Positions 15,337 to 24,154 are shown, numbered from the stretch's first letter. The stretch: 34,856 nt of DNA from CAZQLE01 sp964593905 (GCA_964593905.1 CAZQLE010000011.1:1-34856); one strand, 5' to 3'. The notes: generated from the letters alone by a model not told the origin. Numbers and translations are program-made.

Positions 15337-16800
15337 ATGCCGCTTCGGGTTATTCTGGTGCAATCTGAAACACAAGCTGCGCAGGCGTTGTCGCGGTTTT
15401 TTATTTCGCGCGGCGATGAAGTGTGGAGCGCCTGGGACCTGGGCCAGGCGCAGGGGTTGATCGAACAGGTTGCGCCGCATTTGCTGCTGGTGGATATGCA
15501 TTTTCCGCTGACCGACTGGCAGGCTTTTCTCAAACGTGTCATCCGTTATTTCCCATCGGTACGAATTATTCTGACCAATAAAGCACCCGACTTGCAGCGC
15601 GAGATCTGGGCGCGTGAGGCGGGGCTGACCACTTTTGTGCGCCAGCCTTTTTCGCCGCGCTGGTTGAATCAGGCGCTTGAACCGGCCGGCGCTGCGCCGG
15701 CAGTTGCGGGCGCAAACAGCGCAGACAAGCCCGCTGCGGCGGCTGCGCGGGTGAATTTTTCTCTGTCATTCAAGATCTGGCTGCCATATCTGCTGGGCCT
15801 TTTGCTGCTGGTTGGGCTGGTGTTGGGCCTGAGTTCGCGCGTGGCAGATGGCTTGTTGAAGGTGGGGCTGCCCGTTGCGGCGGCAGGGGTGATTCTGGCG
15901 GCGCTAAGCATCTTGTATGGGGGGTGGTTGGGGCGCTCGGTCACCCGGCCCATTCAGCGGCTGGTAGAGACGGTAAGCGCTGTGGCAGATGGCAACCTGG
16001 AGGTGAAAGTGAACACGGCTGGCAAAGATGAAGCCGCGGTGCTTTCGCAGGCGGTGAATCACATGGTGGCTGAGCTTCAAGAAAGATCCATTTTTCGCGC
16101 CATGCTGGGGCGCCAGCCCTCGGCCGAAGATTGCACCCGGCTGCGTGAAAGCTTTGCCAGTAATGGCCTGCGTCTCGAAGGACAGGAACTGACCGCCGCT
16201 GTGCTGGTGTGTGATATCCGCGGGTTTACCCAGCAAACCGAGAAGGTGGATGCACTGCGGACGATGGAGTGGCTGAATGGTTTTGTGGTTCGCATGTCTG
16301 AAATTGTGGAAGAAAATGGCGGTTTTGTGAACCGGGTGGATAGCGATACCCTGACGGCTGTGTTTGGGATGTTGCCCGAACCGCTTTTGTTGGCCGAAGG
16401 CTGTCTGGCGGCGTGTCAGGCCGGGCTGGGAATGTTGCAGGCGGTTAACGCATTAAATAATGAACGGGTACGGCGGGGCGATTCGCCCTTCATTCTTGGC
16501 ATCGGGATTCACTGCGGCCCGCTAACGGTGGGCGCTCTGGGCGGCAGCAGCCGGCTGGTGTATGCTGTGGTGGGCGACACCCTTAATACTGCGCTGCGTC
16601 TTGAGACCCTGACCCGCGATGTGTTTGCCGCCAGCGGGGCATTGATCAGCCAGTCGGTGTTATCTGAGCTGGGTGATGCCGTTTCAGCTTTTCATGTCGA
16701 ACCCGTGGGGCTGCGCGCAGTGCGCAGCCGGGCCGAACGGGTGATGGTCTATCGCTTGCAGGCGGCGCGCCTGACCCCTGAAGTGCAGGTGATGTTGTAA
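15337..16800 (+). CDS. Membrane-bound class III adenylate/guanylate cyclase with N-terminal receiver-like domain
   Basis: This 487-residue signalling protein has an unusual order: receiver-like domain (1-115), two membrane helices (about 147-168 and 176-199) with only a tiny loop between, HAMP (about 200-250), and a class III cyclase (about 285-450). The receiver keeps Asp53 and Thr80, but the acidic pair is reduced to Glu11 and the conserved Lys is Gln103, so phosphorylation is doubtful. The cyclase has metal-binding Asp293 (VCDIRGFT) and Asp337 (NRVDSDTLTAVFG) and the catalytic Asn and Arg in GDTLNTALRLE. The usual ATP-selecting Lys is Arg333, so nucleotide choice is uncertain. ATG 15337 follows GCAGGG (15326-15331). 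It is apparently monocistronic. Confidence 0.85.
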   Translation: MPLRVILVQSETQAAQALSRFFISRGDEVWSAWDLGQAQGLIEQVAPHLLLVDMHFPLTDWQAFLKRVIRYFPSVRIILTNKAPDLQREIWAREAGLTTFVRQPFSPRWLNQALEPAGAAPAVAGANSADKPAAAAARVNFSLSFKIWLPYLLGLLLLVGLVLGLSSRVADGLLKVGLPVAAAGVILAALSILYGGWLGRSVTRPIQRLVETVSAVADGNLEVKVNTAGKDEAAVLSQAVNHMVAELQERSIFRAMLGRQPSAEDCTRLRESFASNGLRLEGQELTAAVLVCDIRGFTQQTEKVDALRTMEWLNGFVVRMSEIVEENGGFVNRVDSDTLTAVFGMLPEPLLLAEGCLAACQAGLGMLQAVNALNNERVRRGDSPFILGIGIHCGPLTVGALGGSSRLVYAVVGDTLNTALRLETLTRDVFAASGALISQSVLSELGDAVSAFHVEPVGLRAVRSRAERVMVYRLQAARLTPEVQVML

Positions 16801-16818
16801 TTTGCGGCTAGAACCGGG

Positions 16819-16868
16819 TTTTGAAGCTGGGGCTGTCTCACCCTTTTGAGACAGCCCCAGCTTCAAAA
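16819..16868. terminator. Strong stem-loop after the cyclase gene
   Basis: Bases 16819-16840 and 16847-16868 form a perfect 22-bp inverted repeat around a six-base CCCTTT loop. The GC-rich core GGGGCTGTCTCA is flanked by TTTT on the left and AAAA on the right, and TTTCTTCT follows, so it could stop transcription in both directions. Confidence 0.8.
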
Positions 16869-16929
16869 TTTCTTCTGCACAGCCGTGGGGGGGGTAATCA
16901 GACAAAAACGGGGAGATTTATTTTGTCTG

Positions 16930-16938
16930 TGTTATAAT
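16930..16938 (+). promoter_or_regulatory. Extended -10 promoter of unknown transcript
   Basis: TGTTATAAT is a perfect extended -10 element. No -35 box is visible at the normal distance. It lies 62 bases after the cyclase terminator and about 330 bases before nuoA, far upstream of the main nuo promoter, so it may start a separate RNA or a long nuo leader. Confidence 0.5.
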
Positions 16939-16944
16939 TCAACC

Positions 16945-17150
16945 AGATCATTCAGCTTCATCACAGCGCATCGAAATAATTTGCAACCCCACCGTTTTCT
17001 TGCGGCAAGGATTGTGGTTTTGCGGGCCAAAAGCAACAGGGTCAATTTAGCCCACCCTCAACAGAGGCTTGTGCGACTAAGTTCAAGATAAATATGCCGA
17101 TACAGGCCTTTTGCCTCTCTATCGGGCGGCTCGATTGTGAAGCCGCCTTC
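16945..17150 (+). ncRNA. Candidate structured small RNA or long leader
   Basis: This stretch has no convincing gene but several foldable segments: CTTG/CAAG nested in CCAC/GTGG (about 16988-17019), a hairpin with CCGATA (17097-17102) and TATCGG (17120-17125) enclosing AGGC/GCCT, and GGCGGCT (17125-17131) with AGCCGCC (17141-17147) followed by TTCTGATATT. It starts after an extended -10 promoter and ends before the nuo promoter. A 6S-like regulatory RNA is one possibility; I could not match a known family. Confidence 0.25.
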
Positions 17151-17191
17151 TGATATTGAAAAATTGCAAAAGGCTGTCTTCTTTGTGAAAA

Positions 17192-17220
17192 TTGCCACCC
17201 GGTGGGGCTTGTGCTATACT
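17192..17220 (+). promoter_or_regulatory. Main promoter of the nuo operon
   Basis: TTGCCA (17192-17197) and TATACT (17215-17220) are exactly 17 bases apart, and TGC precedes the -10 box. Transcription would start near 17227, about 42 bases before the nuoA ATG. Confidence 0.75.
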
Positions 17221-17268
17221 TTAGCTTAGTGATTTTTCACAAATCTGGTCATTGAAATAGGGACGCTC

Positions 17269-17625
17269 ATGTTTAATCAATATTTTCCACTGCTTGTGAT
17301 CATTCTACTGGCGGCGGTAGTTGGGTTTGTGGCGATCAGTCTGGGGGTTATTTTTGGTCCCCACCGGCCAACTGCGCGAAAATCTGAACCGTATGAATCG
17401 GGCATGGTACCTTATGGCCCCGGAAATCGCCGTATTTCGGTGCGTTATTACCTGGTGGCGGTATTGTTTATTTTGTTTGATATTGAAGTCGTGTTTGTCT
17501 TGCCGTATGCCGTGGTGTTTCGACAGTTGGCGATGCCTGGTTTTCTTCTGATGGCTTTCTTCATCATTATTTTAGAGGTGGCTTATGTGTATGCCTGGAA
17601 GAAAGGAGCGTTGGAATGGGAATAG
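17269..17625 (+). CDS. nuoA: NADH-quinone oxidoreductase subunit A
   Basis: A 118-residue membrane subunit of complex I. Three membrane helices are visible: LLVIILLAAVVGFVAISLGV, YYLVAVLFILFDIEVVFVLP and FLLMAFFIIILEVAYVYAW. The middle one carries the family-defining LFDIEVVF with its buried acids. The loop between helices 1 and 2 has the SEPYESGM signature; the usual cysteine is replaced by serine/glutamate here. NuoA lies at the junction between the quinone pocket and the membrane arm. It opens the fourteen-gene operon, and its last ten bases overlap nuoB. Confidence 0.95.
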   Translation: MFNQYFPLLVIILLAAVVGFVAISLGVIFGPHRPTARKSEPYESGMVPYGPGNRRISVRYYLVAVLFILFDIEVVFVLPYAVVFRQLAMPGFLLMAFFIIILEVAYVYAWKKGALEWE

Positions 17626-18098
17626 AGCAAAAAACCGGTAATATGGGGGTGGTCACTGCCACCCTTGAAAACGTGGTCAATTGGGCCCGTACCGGATCGA
17701 TGTACCCAATGTTGTTTGGCCTGGCCTGCTGCGCAATTGAAATGATGGGCGCCCAGGCCTCGAATTATGATATGAGCCGGTTTGGGATGGAGCTGATGCG
17801 CGCCAGCCCGCGCCAGTCTGATTTGATGATTGTGGCCGGCCGGGTGAGCCGCAAGATGGCCCCCGTGCTGCGCCAGCTTTACGACCAGATGCCCGACCCC
17901 AAATGGGTGATTGCAATGGGCGATTGCGCCTCATGCGGTGGTGTGTTTAACAACTATGCCATTGTTCAGGGGGTAGATGAGATTGTGCCGGTGGATGTTT
18001 ATGTCGCTGGCTGTCCGCCTCGTCCCGAGGGTTTGATCCACGGCGTGATGACCCTGCATGAAAAAGTGCGCCAGGAAAAAATTACCCGGTGGAAATAA
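17616..18098 (+). CDS. nuoB: NADH-quinone oxidoreductase subunit B
   Basis: A 160-residue peripheral-arm subunit holding the last iron-sulphur cluster, N2, which passes electrons to quinone. Its ligands are visible: Cys38 and Cys39 (LACCAIEMMG), Cys104 (GDCASCGG) and Cys133 (AGCPPRPE). The spacing of 65 and 29 residues equals that of E. coli NuoB. The N-terminus is short, without the long extension of proteobacterial forms. The GAAAGGAG just upstream (within the end of nuoA) serves as ribosome site. Confidence 0.97.
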   Translation: MGIEQKTGNMGVVTATLENVVNWARTGSMYPMLFGLACCAIEMMGAQASNYDMSRFGMELMRASPRQSDLMIVAGRVSRKMAPVLRQLYDQMPDPKWVIAMGDCASCGGVFNNYAIVQGVDEIVPVDVYVAGCPPRPEGLIHGVMTLHEKVRQEKITRWK

Positions 18099-18121
18099 CG
18101 AAGCGGTGAAAGGATCGCAAA

Positions 18122-18634
18122 ATGAATGAAACATTACGATCTGCTGCGTTGGCGCTGGTGGGCCGGTTTGGGGCCGTCCGGCAGGAATTTCGAGATGAGA
18201 TTACCCTGATCTTGCCGCCAGAAAATGTTGTGGCCGCGGCCCTGGCGCTGCGCGACGAGTTTGGCTTTGAGATGTTGCTGGATGTGACCGCTGCCGATTA
18301 CTGGCCCGCAGAATCACCGCGGTTTCATGTAATTTACCAGTTCTACTCGCAACACAATAACGATCTGCTGCGTTTGCGCACGCCGTTGAACGGAAATTTT
18401 CCGGCCACGCAAACCATCGAAACGGTTTATCCCGGTGCAAACTGGTATGAACGCGAAGTCTTTGACATGTTTGGCATCCGCTTTGAGGGAAACCACGACT
18501 TGCGACGCATCATCATGCCATTTGACTGGCAGGGGCACCCCCTGCGCAAAGACTATCCGCTGGGTTATGAAGAAGTGCAGTTCTCCTTTAATTTTGATGA
18601 AATTGAGCTGCGCAAACCGCGTCCGAAAGAGTAA
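18122..18634 (+). CDS. nuoC: NADH-quinone oxidoreductase subunit C
   Basis: A 170-residue hydrophilic subunit of the peripheral arm that packs against NuoD. The signature NWYEREVFDMFGIRFEGN and the following DLRRIIMPFDWQGHPLRKDY place it securely in the 30-kDa subunit family. It is encoded separately from nuoD; in E. coli the two are fused. It begins 23 bases after nuoB with AAAGGATC as a modest ribosome site. No cofactor ligands are expected in this subunit. Confidence 0.95.
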   Translation: MNETLRSAALALVGRFGAVRQEFRDEITLILPPENVVAAALALRDEFGFEMLLDVTAADYWPAESPRFHVIYQFYSQHNNDLLRLRTPLNGNFPATQTIETVYPGANWYEREVFDMFGIRFEGNHDLRRIIMPFDWQGHPLRKDYPLGYEEVQFSFNFDEIELRKPRPKE

Positions 18635-18675
18635 AAACTGGGAGACGGCCAGTCTCTGGTTGGAGGAGTTTAGCT

Positions 18676-19905
18676 ATGCCTGAAAATCGAGAAGTAGATG
18701 CATTTGAACTGCGCCATCTCGTTTCGGAACGCGCATTAACGGGCGAGACCATGCTGTTGAACATGGGCCCCCAACACCCCAGCACCCACGGTGTGCTGCG
18801 GTTGTTGGTCGAGCTGGATGGCGAGATCCTGTTGAATTGCATTCCCGATATTGGTTTTTTACATACAGGTGTCGAAAAGACGATTGAATCGAAGACTTAT
18901 CAACAGTCTGAGGTGATGACCGACCGGTTGGATTATATGAACCCGATCGGGAATAATTTTGTTTACTGCCTGGCAGTTGAGAAATTGTGCGATCTGGATG
19001 TGCCCCCGCGGGCGCAGGCCATTCGGGTGATTTTGGCCGAGTTGACCCGCATTCAATCGCATTTGCTCTGGCTGGGCACTTCCTGCCTCGACCTGGGCGC
19101 GATGTCGGTCTTTTTGTATGGCATGCGCGAACGGGAAATCGTGCTGGATATTTTTGAAATGTGCGCCGGGCAGCGTATGATGACCACTTATCTGCGGCCG
19201 GGCGGTTTGTGGCGCGATGTGCCGGTGGAGTTTGAGGGCGCGGTACGCGACTTTTTAGAGATCATGCCGCGCCGCATTAAAGAGTATGAAGTCTTGTTGA
19301 ATGATAATGGTTTGTTCAAAGACCGCACCATTGGCGTGGGGGTGATCACCCCCGAAACATGCCGCCAGTATGGTGTGACCGGCCCGATTGCGCGCGGCAC
19401 AGGGATTGCCTATGACCTGCGCAAGGCGCGCCCTTACTCGGGTTATGAACAATATCAGTTTGATGTGCCCACCTTTAGCGGCGGCGATGTGTATGACCGC
19501 TATCGGGTGCGCATGGAAGAGATGCGCCAGTCGCTGCGGATTATCGAACAGGCTTTGAATAAGATGCCCTATGGCCCGGTGCGCAGCAATAACCGCAAGT
19601 TTGTGCCCCCGCCGCGCTCAGAGATTGGCCTGAGCATGGAGTCGTTGATCCATCACTTTAAGCTGTGGACCGAAGGCTTTACCCCGCCGGTTGGCTATGT
19701 GTATGCGGCGATTGAATCGCCGCGCGGCGAGCTGGGTGTTTATATGGAAAGCGATGGCAGCCCCAAACCTTTCCGCGTGCATTACCGCTCGACTTCTTTC
19801 AATGCCCTGCAGGTGCTGCCGCTGATGGTGAAAAATCATTTTGTAGCTGACGTAGTGGCGATCATCGCCAGTACGGATATCGTTTTGGGAGATTGCGACC
19901 GGTGA
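18676..19905 (+). CDS. nuoD: NADH-quinone oxidoreductase subunit D
   Basis: A 409-residue 49-kDa subunit that forms the quinone-binding pocket with NuoB. The QHPSTHGVLRLLVELDGE motif contains His38, and Tyr87 lies in TDRLDYMNP. These are the quinone-contacting pair and have the same numbers as in Thermus Nqo4. Other family markers include RIQSHLLWLG and the C-terminal SPRGELGVYMESDGS and DIVLGDCDR. The start follows the strong ribosome site GGAGGAG. The last codons overlap the start of nuoE as GTGA. Confidence 0.97.
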   Translation: MPENREVDAFELRHLVSERALTGETMLLNMGPQHPSTHGVLRLLVELDGEILLNCIPDIGFLHTGVEKTIESKTYQQSEVMTDRLDYMNPIGNNFVYCLAVEKLCDLDVPPRAQAIRVILAELTRIQSHLLWLGTSCLDLGAMSVFLYGMREREIVLDIFEMCAGQRMMTTYLRPGGLWRDVPVEFEGAVRDFLEIMPRRIKEYEVLLNDNGLFKDRTIGVGVITPETCRQYGVTGPIARGTGIAYDLRKARPYSGYEQYQFDVPTFSGGDVYDRYRVRMEEMRQSLRIIEQALNKMPYGPVRSNNRKFVPPPRSEIGLSMESLIHHFKLWTEGFTPPVGYVYAAIESPRGELGVYMESDGSPKPFRVHYRSTSFNALQVLPLMVKNHFVADVVAIIASTDIVLGDCDR

Positions 19906-20411
19906 ACGAGCTTCGTACCCAATACCCCGAAGAAATTCAGATCATACTGGCGAAATACCCGCCCGAATATAAGCGCTCGGCGATTATGCCGCTGCTCCAT
20001 CTGGCGCAGCGCGGGCTGGGTTATGTGACCCAGGAAATGATCGATGAAATTGCCGCGATTACCGAAGTTTCGAGCACCGAGGTCTCTTCGGTCGCCGGCT
20101 TTTACACCCTCTTCCATGAAGAACCCGAAGGGCGTTATCGGGTGCAAATTTGCACCGATCTGCCCTGCGCGCTGCGTGGAGCCGAGGATTTTATGCGGGA
20201 TCTGTGCGCAAAGCTGGGCATTCAACCCGGCCAGACCACGGCCGACGGGTTGATCACCATTGAAGAAGTGAAGTGCCTGGCGGCCTGTCACCGTGCGCCC
20301 ATGTTCCAGTTGCAGGGCGATGGCAAGATCAGCTATCACGAACATCAGACGGTTGAGACGGCCTTTGCCATTATCGCCGACCTGCGCCGGCGTCAGGGAG
20401 GTGTGGCATGA
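19902..20411 (+). CDS. nuoE: NADH-quinone oxidoreductase subunit E
   Basis: A 169-residue thioredoxin-like subunit of the NADH dehydrogenase module, carrying the [2Fe-2S] cluster N1a. Ligands are Cys84 and Cys89 (CTDLPC) and Cys125 and Cys129 (CLAAC). The intervals 5, 36 and 4 are the same as in E. coli NuoE. I chose GTG 19902, which overlaps the nuoD stop and lies ten bases after GGGAG (19887-19891). The frame also contains an upstream TTG at 19893, but the ribosome site is too close to it. The stop overlaps the nuoF start. Confidence 0.95.
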   Translation: MNELRTQYPEEIQIILAKYPPEYKRSAIMPLLHLAQRGLGYVTQEMIDEIAAITEVSSTEVSSVAGFYTLFHEEPEGRYRVQICTDLPCALRGAEDFMRDLCAKLGIQPGQTTADGLITIEEVKCLAACHRAPMFQLQGDGKISYHEHQTVETAFAIIADLRRRQGGVA

Positions 20412-21673
20412 GCGGTTATGTCTTGTTGCGCCACCGTGAGATCCCCAATCTCGATCAGTTGGAAGTTTATCAGGCCAACGGCGGTTTTGAGGCGTTTAAA
20501 AAGGCGCTGATTAATATGTCGCCGGCCGGGGTGTTGAATGAGGTCAAGGCCTCATTTTTACGCGGCCGGGGCGGGGCGGGCTTCCCCACCGGCACCAAGT
20601 GGAGCTTCATCCCCAACCATCTCTGGCCGCATTATGTGGTGGCCAATGCCGATGAATCGGAACCCGGCACCTTTAAAGACCGCGAGCTGATGGAAAGCAA
20701 CCCTTACCAGTTTTTGGAAGGCTTGATGCTGGCGGCGTATGCTGTGCAGGCCAACACGGCTTATGTTTATCTGCGCGGTGAGTTCTGGCAGATTGCCGAA
20801 GAGCTGGATCAGCGCATTGCCGCGCTGGAAAAAGCCGGTCTGCTGGGCGACAAAATTTTGGGCAGCGAGTATTCACTGCGGTTGTATACCCACCTGGGCG
20901 CCGGGGCTTATGTCTGCGGCGAAGAAACCGCGCTGCTTGAGTCGATTGAAGGCAAGCTGGGTCAGCCGCGTCTGCGCCCGCCTTTTCCGGCCGTGGCCGG
21001 GTTATATGCCCGCCCGACCGTGATCAACAACGTCGAAACGCTGGCCAATGTTCCTCCGATCATTCAAAACGGGGCGGCCTGGTATCGCACTCTGGGCACC
21101 GAAAAAAGCCCCGGTGTAAAGATCTTCAGCCTCTCGGGTTGTGTCAATAAACCCGGCAACTATGAGCTGCCGCTGGGCACCACCTTCCGTGAGCTGATCT
21201 TTGAACACGGCGGAGGAATTCCTGCCGGGCGCAAGATTAAGGGCATCATGGCCGCGGGCGCTTCTTCCAACATTATCCCGGCCGATGATCTGGCGCTGGA
21301 TACCCCGATGGATTATGAATCGACCATGGCGCGCTTGAACGCCCCGCTGGGTTCGGCCTCGGTCATTATTCTGGATGACTCGGTGAATATGGCCTGGCTG
21401 GCAGGCAAGACCATTAACTTCTTCAAGCACGAATCCTGCGGCAAGTGCACTCCCTGCCGCGAAGGCACCTTCTGGATGAACCGCATTGCCCAGCGAATTG
21501 TGAACGGCCAGGGCAGCGCCGAAGATGTAGACCTGCTGCGCACGGTGGCGCTGCAGATGCAGGGAAAATGCCTGTGCGCGCTGGGTGAGTTCTCGACCAT
21601 GGCGGTTGTTTCGGCCGTTGAGGGCTTTCGCAGCGATTTTGAAGAAAAAATCACTACAAAGGTGATTTCATGA
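20408..21673 (+). CDS. nuoF: NADH-quinone oxidoreductase subunit F (NADH- and FMN-binding)
   Basis: A 421-residue subunit that oxidises NADH. The FMN/NADH site is marked by GRGGAGFPTG (residues 53-62) and by YVCGEETALLESIEGK. The [4Fe-4S] cluster N3 is held by Cys344, Cys347, Cys350 (ESCGKCTPCREG) and Cys390 (KCLCALG). With nuoE and nuoG next to it, this shows that the complex accepts NADH, unlike the 11-subunit forms that use ferredoxin or F420. ATGA overlaps join it to the genes on both sides. Confidence 0.97.
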   Translation: MSGYVLLRHREIPNLDQLEVYQANGGFEAFKKALINMSPAGVLNEVKASFLRGRGGAGFPTGTKWSFIPNHLWPHYVVANADESEPGTFKDRELMESNPYQFLEGLMLAAYAVQANTAYVYLRGEFWQIAEELDQRIAALEKAGLLGDKILGSEYSLRLYTHLGAGAYVCGEETALLESIEGKLGQPRLRPPFPAVAGLYARPTVINNVETLANVPPIIQNGAAWYRTLGTEKSPGVKIFSLSGCVNKPGNYELPLGTTFRELIFEHGGGIPAGRKIKGIMAAGASSNIIPADDLALDTPMDYESTMARLNAPLGSASVIILDDSVNMAWLAGKTINFFKHESCGKCTPCREGTFWMNRIAQRIVNGQGSAEDVDLLRTVALQMQGKCLCALGEFSTMAVVSAVEGFRSDFEEKITTKVIS

Positions 21674-24138
21674 ACATGGTAACCTTAAAAATCGACAATC
21701 AAACCGTGACCGTTCCCGAAGGAACCCTGGTGGTCAATGCGGCCAAAATGGTCGATATTGACATCCCGGTTTTTTGCTACCACCCCAAGATGGAACCGGT
21801 GGGCATGTGCCGCATGTGTCTGGTGGATATCGGGCGGCCGATGATCGACCGCGCCACTAACCAGCCTGTGTTGGATGCCGATGGCAGCCCGAAGATTCAG
21901 TTTGCTCCCAAACTGGAGACCGCATGCACCGTTCCGGTGAGCGAGGGTATGGTGGTGGTCACCCGCAGCGAGAAGGTTGCCACAGCGCGTGAAGATATGC
22001 TGGAGTTCTTGCTCACCTCTCACCCGCTGGATTGCCCGGTGTGTGACAAGGGCGGGGAATGCCCGCTGCAAAACCTGACCATGGGCTTTGGCCCCGGCGA
22101 AAGCCGCTTTAAGTTTGACGAGAAAATGCACCTTGCCAAGCATAAACCGCTGGGCGAGTTGATCTTCCTGGACCGTGAGCGCTGCATTCAGTGCGCGCGC
22201 TGTGTGCGCTTTCAGAAAGATATTGCCGATGACCCGGTGCTGGGCTTTACCCAGCGCGGTCGGTCGTTGGAGATCTTCACCGATTCGACCCCCGGTTTCG
22301 ACTCGATCTTCTCGGGCAACACCACCGATATCTGTCCGGTGGGGGCGCTGACCACAGCAGATTTTCGCTTTGGCGCGCGGCCGTGGGAGTTAAAGCAGGC
22401 GGCTTCGATCTGCAATCAATGCCCGGTGGGTTGCAACACCACGCTCAACCTGCGCCGCGAGGCCAAGGCGGGCGGGCGGCCGGTGATTAAACGGGTGATG
22501 CCGCGGCAGAATGAAGAAGTGAACGAAATTTGGATCTGCGATAAAGGACGCTTTGGCTATCACTTTACCGAAAGCCCCGAACGCTTGCAGCAGCCGCTGG
22601 TGCGCAAGAACGGCGAACTCGTTCCGGTAAGCTGGGACGAAGCCTTGCAGACCGCTGCTGACGGTTTGCAGGCCGCCGGAACGCGCCTGGTGGGGTTGGC
22701 GAGCGGCCGGTTATCCAACGAGGATCTGTTCAACCTGCGTGAGCTGGTGCAGACCCGCGGGGGGCGGCTGGTGCAATATGGCGCACTGGGCGGCGGTGAA
22801 TGGGTGAGCAAAGTGGGTGTGGGTGTGGGCACCAACCTGGGCGCGCTGGGCAAGGGCTCGGCGGTGCTGGTGGTGGCCTGCGATTTGCATGAAGAAGCGC
22901 CGGTCTGGTGGCTGCGGGTGAAACAGGCAGCGCAGCGCGGTGCGGCGGTGATTGTGGTTAACCCGCGTGAGACCCGGCTGGATAAATTTGCAACCCACCG
23001 TGTGCGCTACACCTATGGCGAAGAAGTGGAAACCCTGGCCGGTTTTATGCCCGGCGCCGAAGCAAGCGACTCGATTCGCGCGGCGGCCGAGGCATTTGCC
23101 GGCGCTGAAAACGGCATCATCATTTATGGCGGCGAAGGGCTGGGCCTGACCGGCAGCAATGCCCTGGCACAGACCGCCGCGCGCCTGTTGACCGCCACAC
23201 AGCATACCGGCAAGGCCCATAATGGTTTGCTGGCGGCCTGGAGCCACGGCAACACCCAGGGCGCCTGGGAGCTGGGCTTTACCCCCCAGGTTGAACTGCC
23301 CGGCGTGCTTGCCGGAGCGAGCGCCGTGTTGGTGGCCGGGGCAGACCCGGCCGGCGATGCGCCGGCGCTGGCCGATGCGTTGGATCGGGCCGGTTTTGTG
23401 GTGGTTCAGGAACTGTTTATGACCGAAACCGCCAAACGCGCCGATGTGGTTTTGCCGGTGCAGGCCTTTACCGAACGCGAAGGCACCTACACCTCGGGTG
23501 AGCGGCGTGTGCAGCGTTTCTACCCGGCGGTGGTCGGGCCAATGGTAACGCAGCGGGCAGATTTTGTCATTACGGCCCAAATTGCCCAGAAAATGGGGCT
23601 GGACGTGGAAGGACGGGCGGCCGCGCTGGTATTAACGCGGCTGGCCGCGCAGGTGCCCGCTTTTGCGGGGCTGAGCTTCCAGGCTCTGGCCGAGGTGAAA
23701 GCACAGTGGCCGGCAGTGGGCCGCAGCGATCTGTATTATGGCGGCACAGGCTATGACAACCGGCAGGGGTTGGGCAAGCAGCTCTCCAGCGCCGTTGAAC
23801 GCGGCGACCCGGCCAGCACCCGCCCGGCCGAACCGGTGAAACTGCCCTTTGGCGGGCTGGTGATTGTGCCGGTGGCCCGGCTGCTCGACCAGGGCGCGCT
23901 GATCAGCCGCACCGATCTGCTGGGTCAGCGGCTGACAAAAGCGGTGTTGACGGTGAACCCGCGCACGGCTGCTGAATTGCAGGCCGGCGCCGGTGAGCGC
24001 ATCCGGCTGATGTTGAACGGCGTGGAAAATCTTGTGACGGTTGCGCTGGATGACCGCATCTCGGATGGTGTGGGTTTGCTGCCGCGCAGCGTGGGTTTTC
24101 CGATCGATGGACCGGTAGTGGCTCAGACAAGCCGCTGA
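21670..24138 (+). CDS. nuoG: NADH-quinone oxidoreductase subunit G
   Basis: An 822-residue iron-sulphur subunit. The N-terminal ferredoxin domain holds N1b (Cys36, Cys47, Cys50, Cys86). N5 has the histidine form: His118 with Cys122, Cys125, Cys131. N4 uses Cys172, Cys175, Cys178 and Cys222 (CPVGAL). An N7 site is also present: Cys248, Cys251, Cys255 and Cys290; this off-path cluster is absent from many complexes I. The remainder is a molybdopterin-oxidoreductase-like domain of normal arrangement but, as in all NuoG, without evidence of a molybdenum cofactor role. The start overlaps the nuoF stop. Confidence 0.96.
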   Translation: MNMVTLKIDNQTVTVPEGTLVVNAAKMVDIDIPVFCYHPKMEPVGMCRMCLVDIGRPMIDRATNQPVLDADGSPKIQFAPKLETACTVPVSEGMVVVTRSEKVATAREDMLEFLLTSHPLDCPVCDKGGECPLQNLTMGFGPGESRFKFDEKMHLAKHKPLGELIFLDRERCIQCARCVRFQKDIADDPVLGFTQRGRSLEIFTDSTPGFDSIFSGNTTDICPVGALTTADFRFGARPWELKQAASICNQCPVGCNTTLNLRREAKAGGRPVIKRVMPRQNEEVNEIWICDKGRFGYHFTESPERLQQPLVRKNGELVPVSWDEALQTAADGLQAAGTRLVGLASGRLSNEDLFNLRELVQTRGGRLVQYGALGGGEWVSKVGVGVGTNLGALGKGSAVLVVACDLHEEAPVWWLRVKQAAQRGAAVIVVNPRETRLDKFATHRVRYTYGEEVETLAGFMPGAEASDSIRAAAEAFAGAENGIIIYGGEGLGLTGSNALAQTAARLLTATQHTGKAHNGLLAAWSHGNTQGAWELGFTPQVELPGVLAGASAVLVAGADPAGDAPALADALDRAGFVVVQELFMTETAKRADVVLPVQAFTEREGTYTSGERRVQRFYPAVVGPMVTQRADFVITAQIAQKMGLDVEGRAAALVLTRLAAQVPAFAGLSFQALAEVKAQWPAVGRSDLYYGGTGYDNRQGLGKQLSSAVERGDPASTRPAEPVKLPFGGLVIVPVARLLDQGALISRTDLLGQRLTKAVLTVNPRTAAELQAGAGERIRLMLNGVENLVTVALDDRISDGVGLLPRSVGFPIDGPVVAQTSR

Positions 24139-24154
24139 TACTTGGAGGAACTGC

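Noticed and set aside
16846..17091. An 81-residue frame before the nuo operon
   Set aside because: It starts inside the terminator stem and crosses the extended -10 promoter; there is no ribosome site and no recognisable domain.
16920..17268. A tRNA gene in the gap before nuoA
   Set aside because: No cloverleaf with a matching acceptor stem and T-loop sequence could be found.
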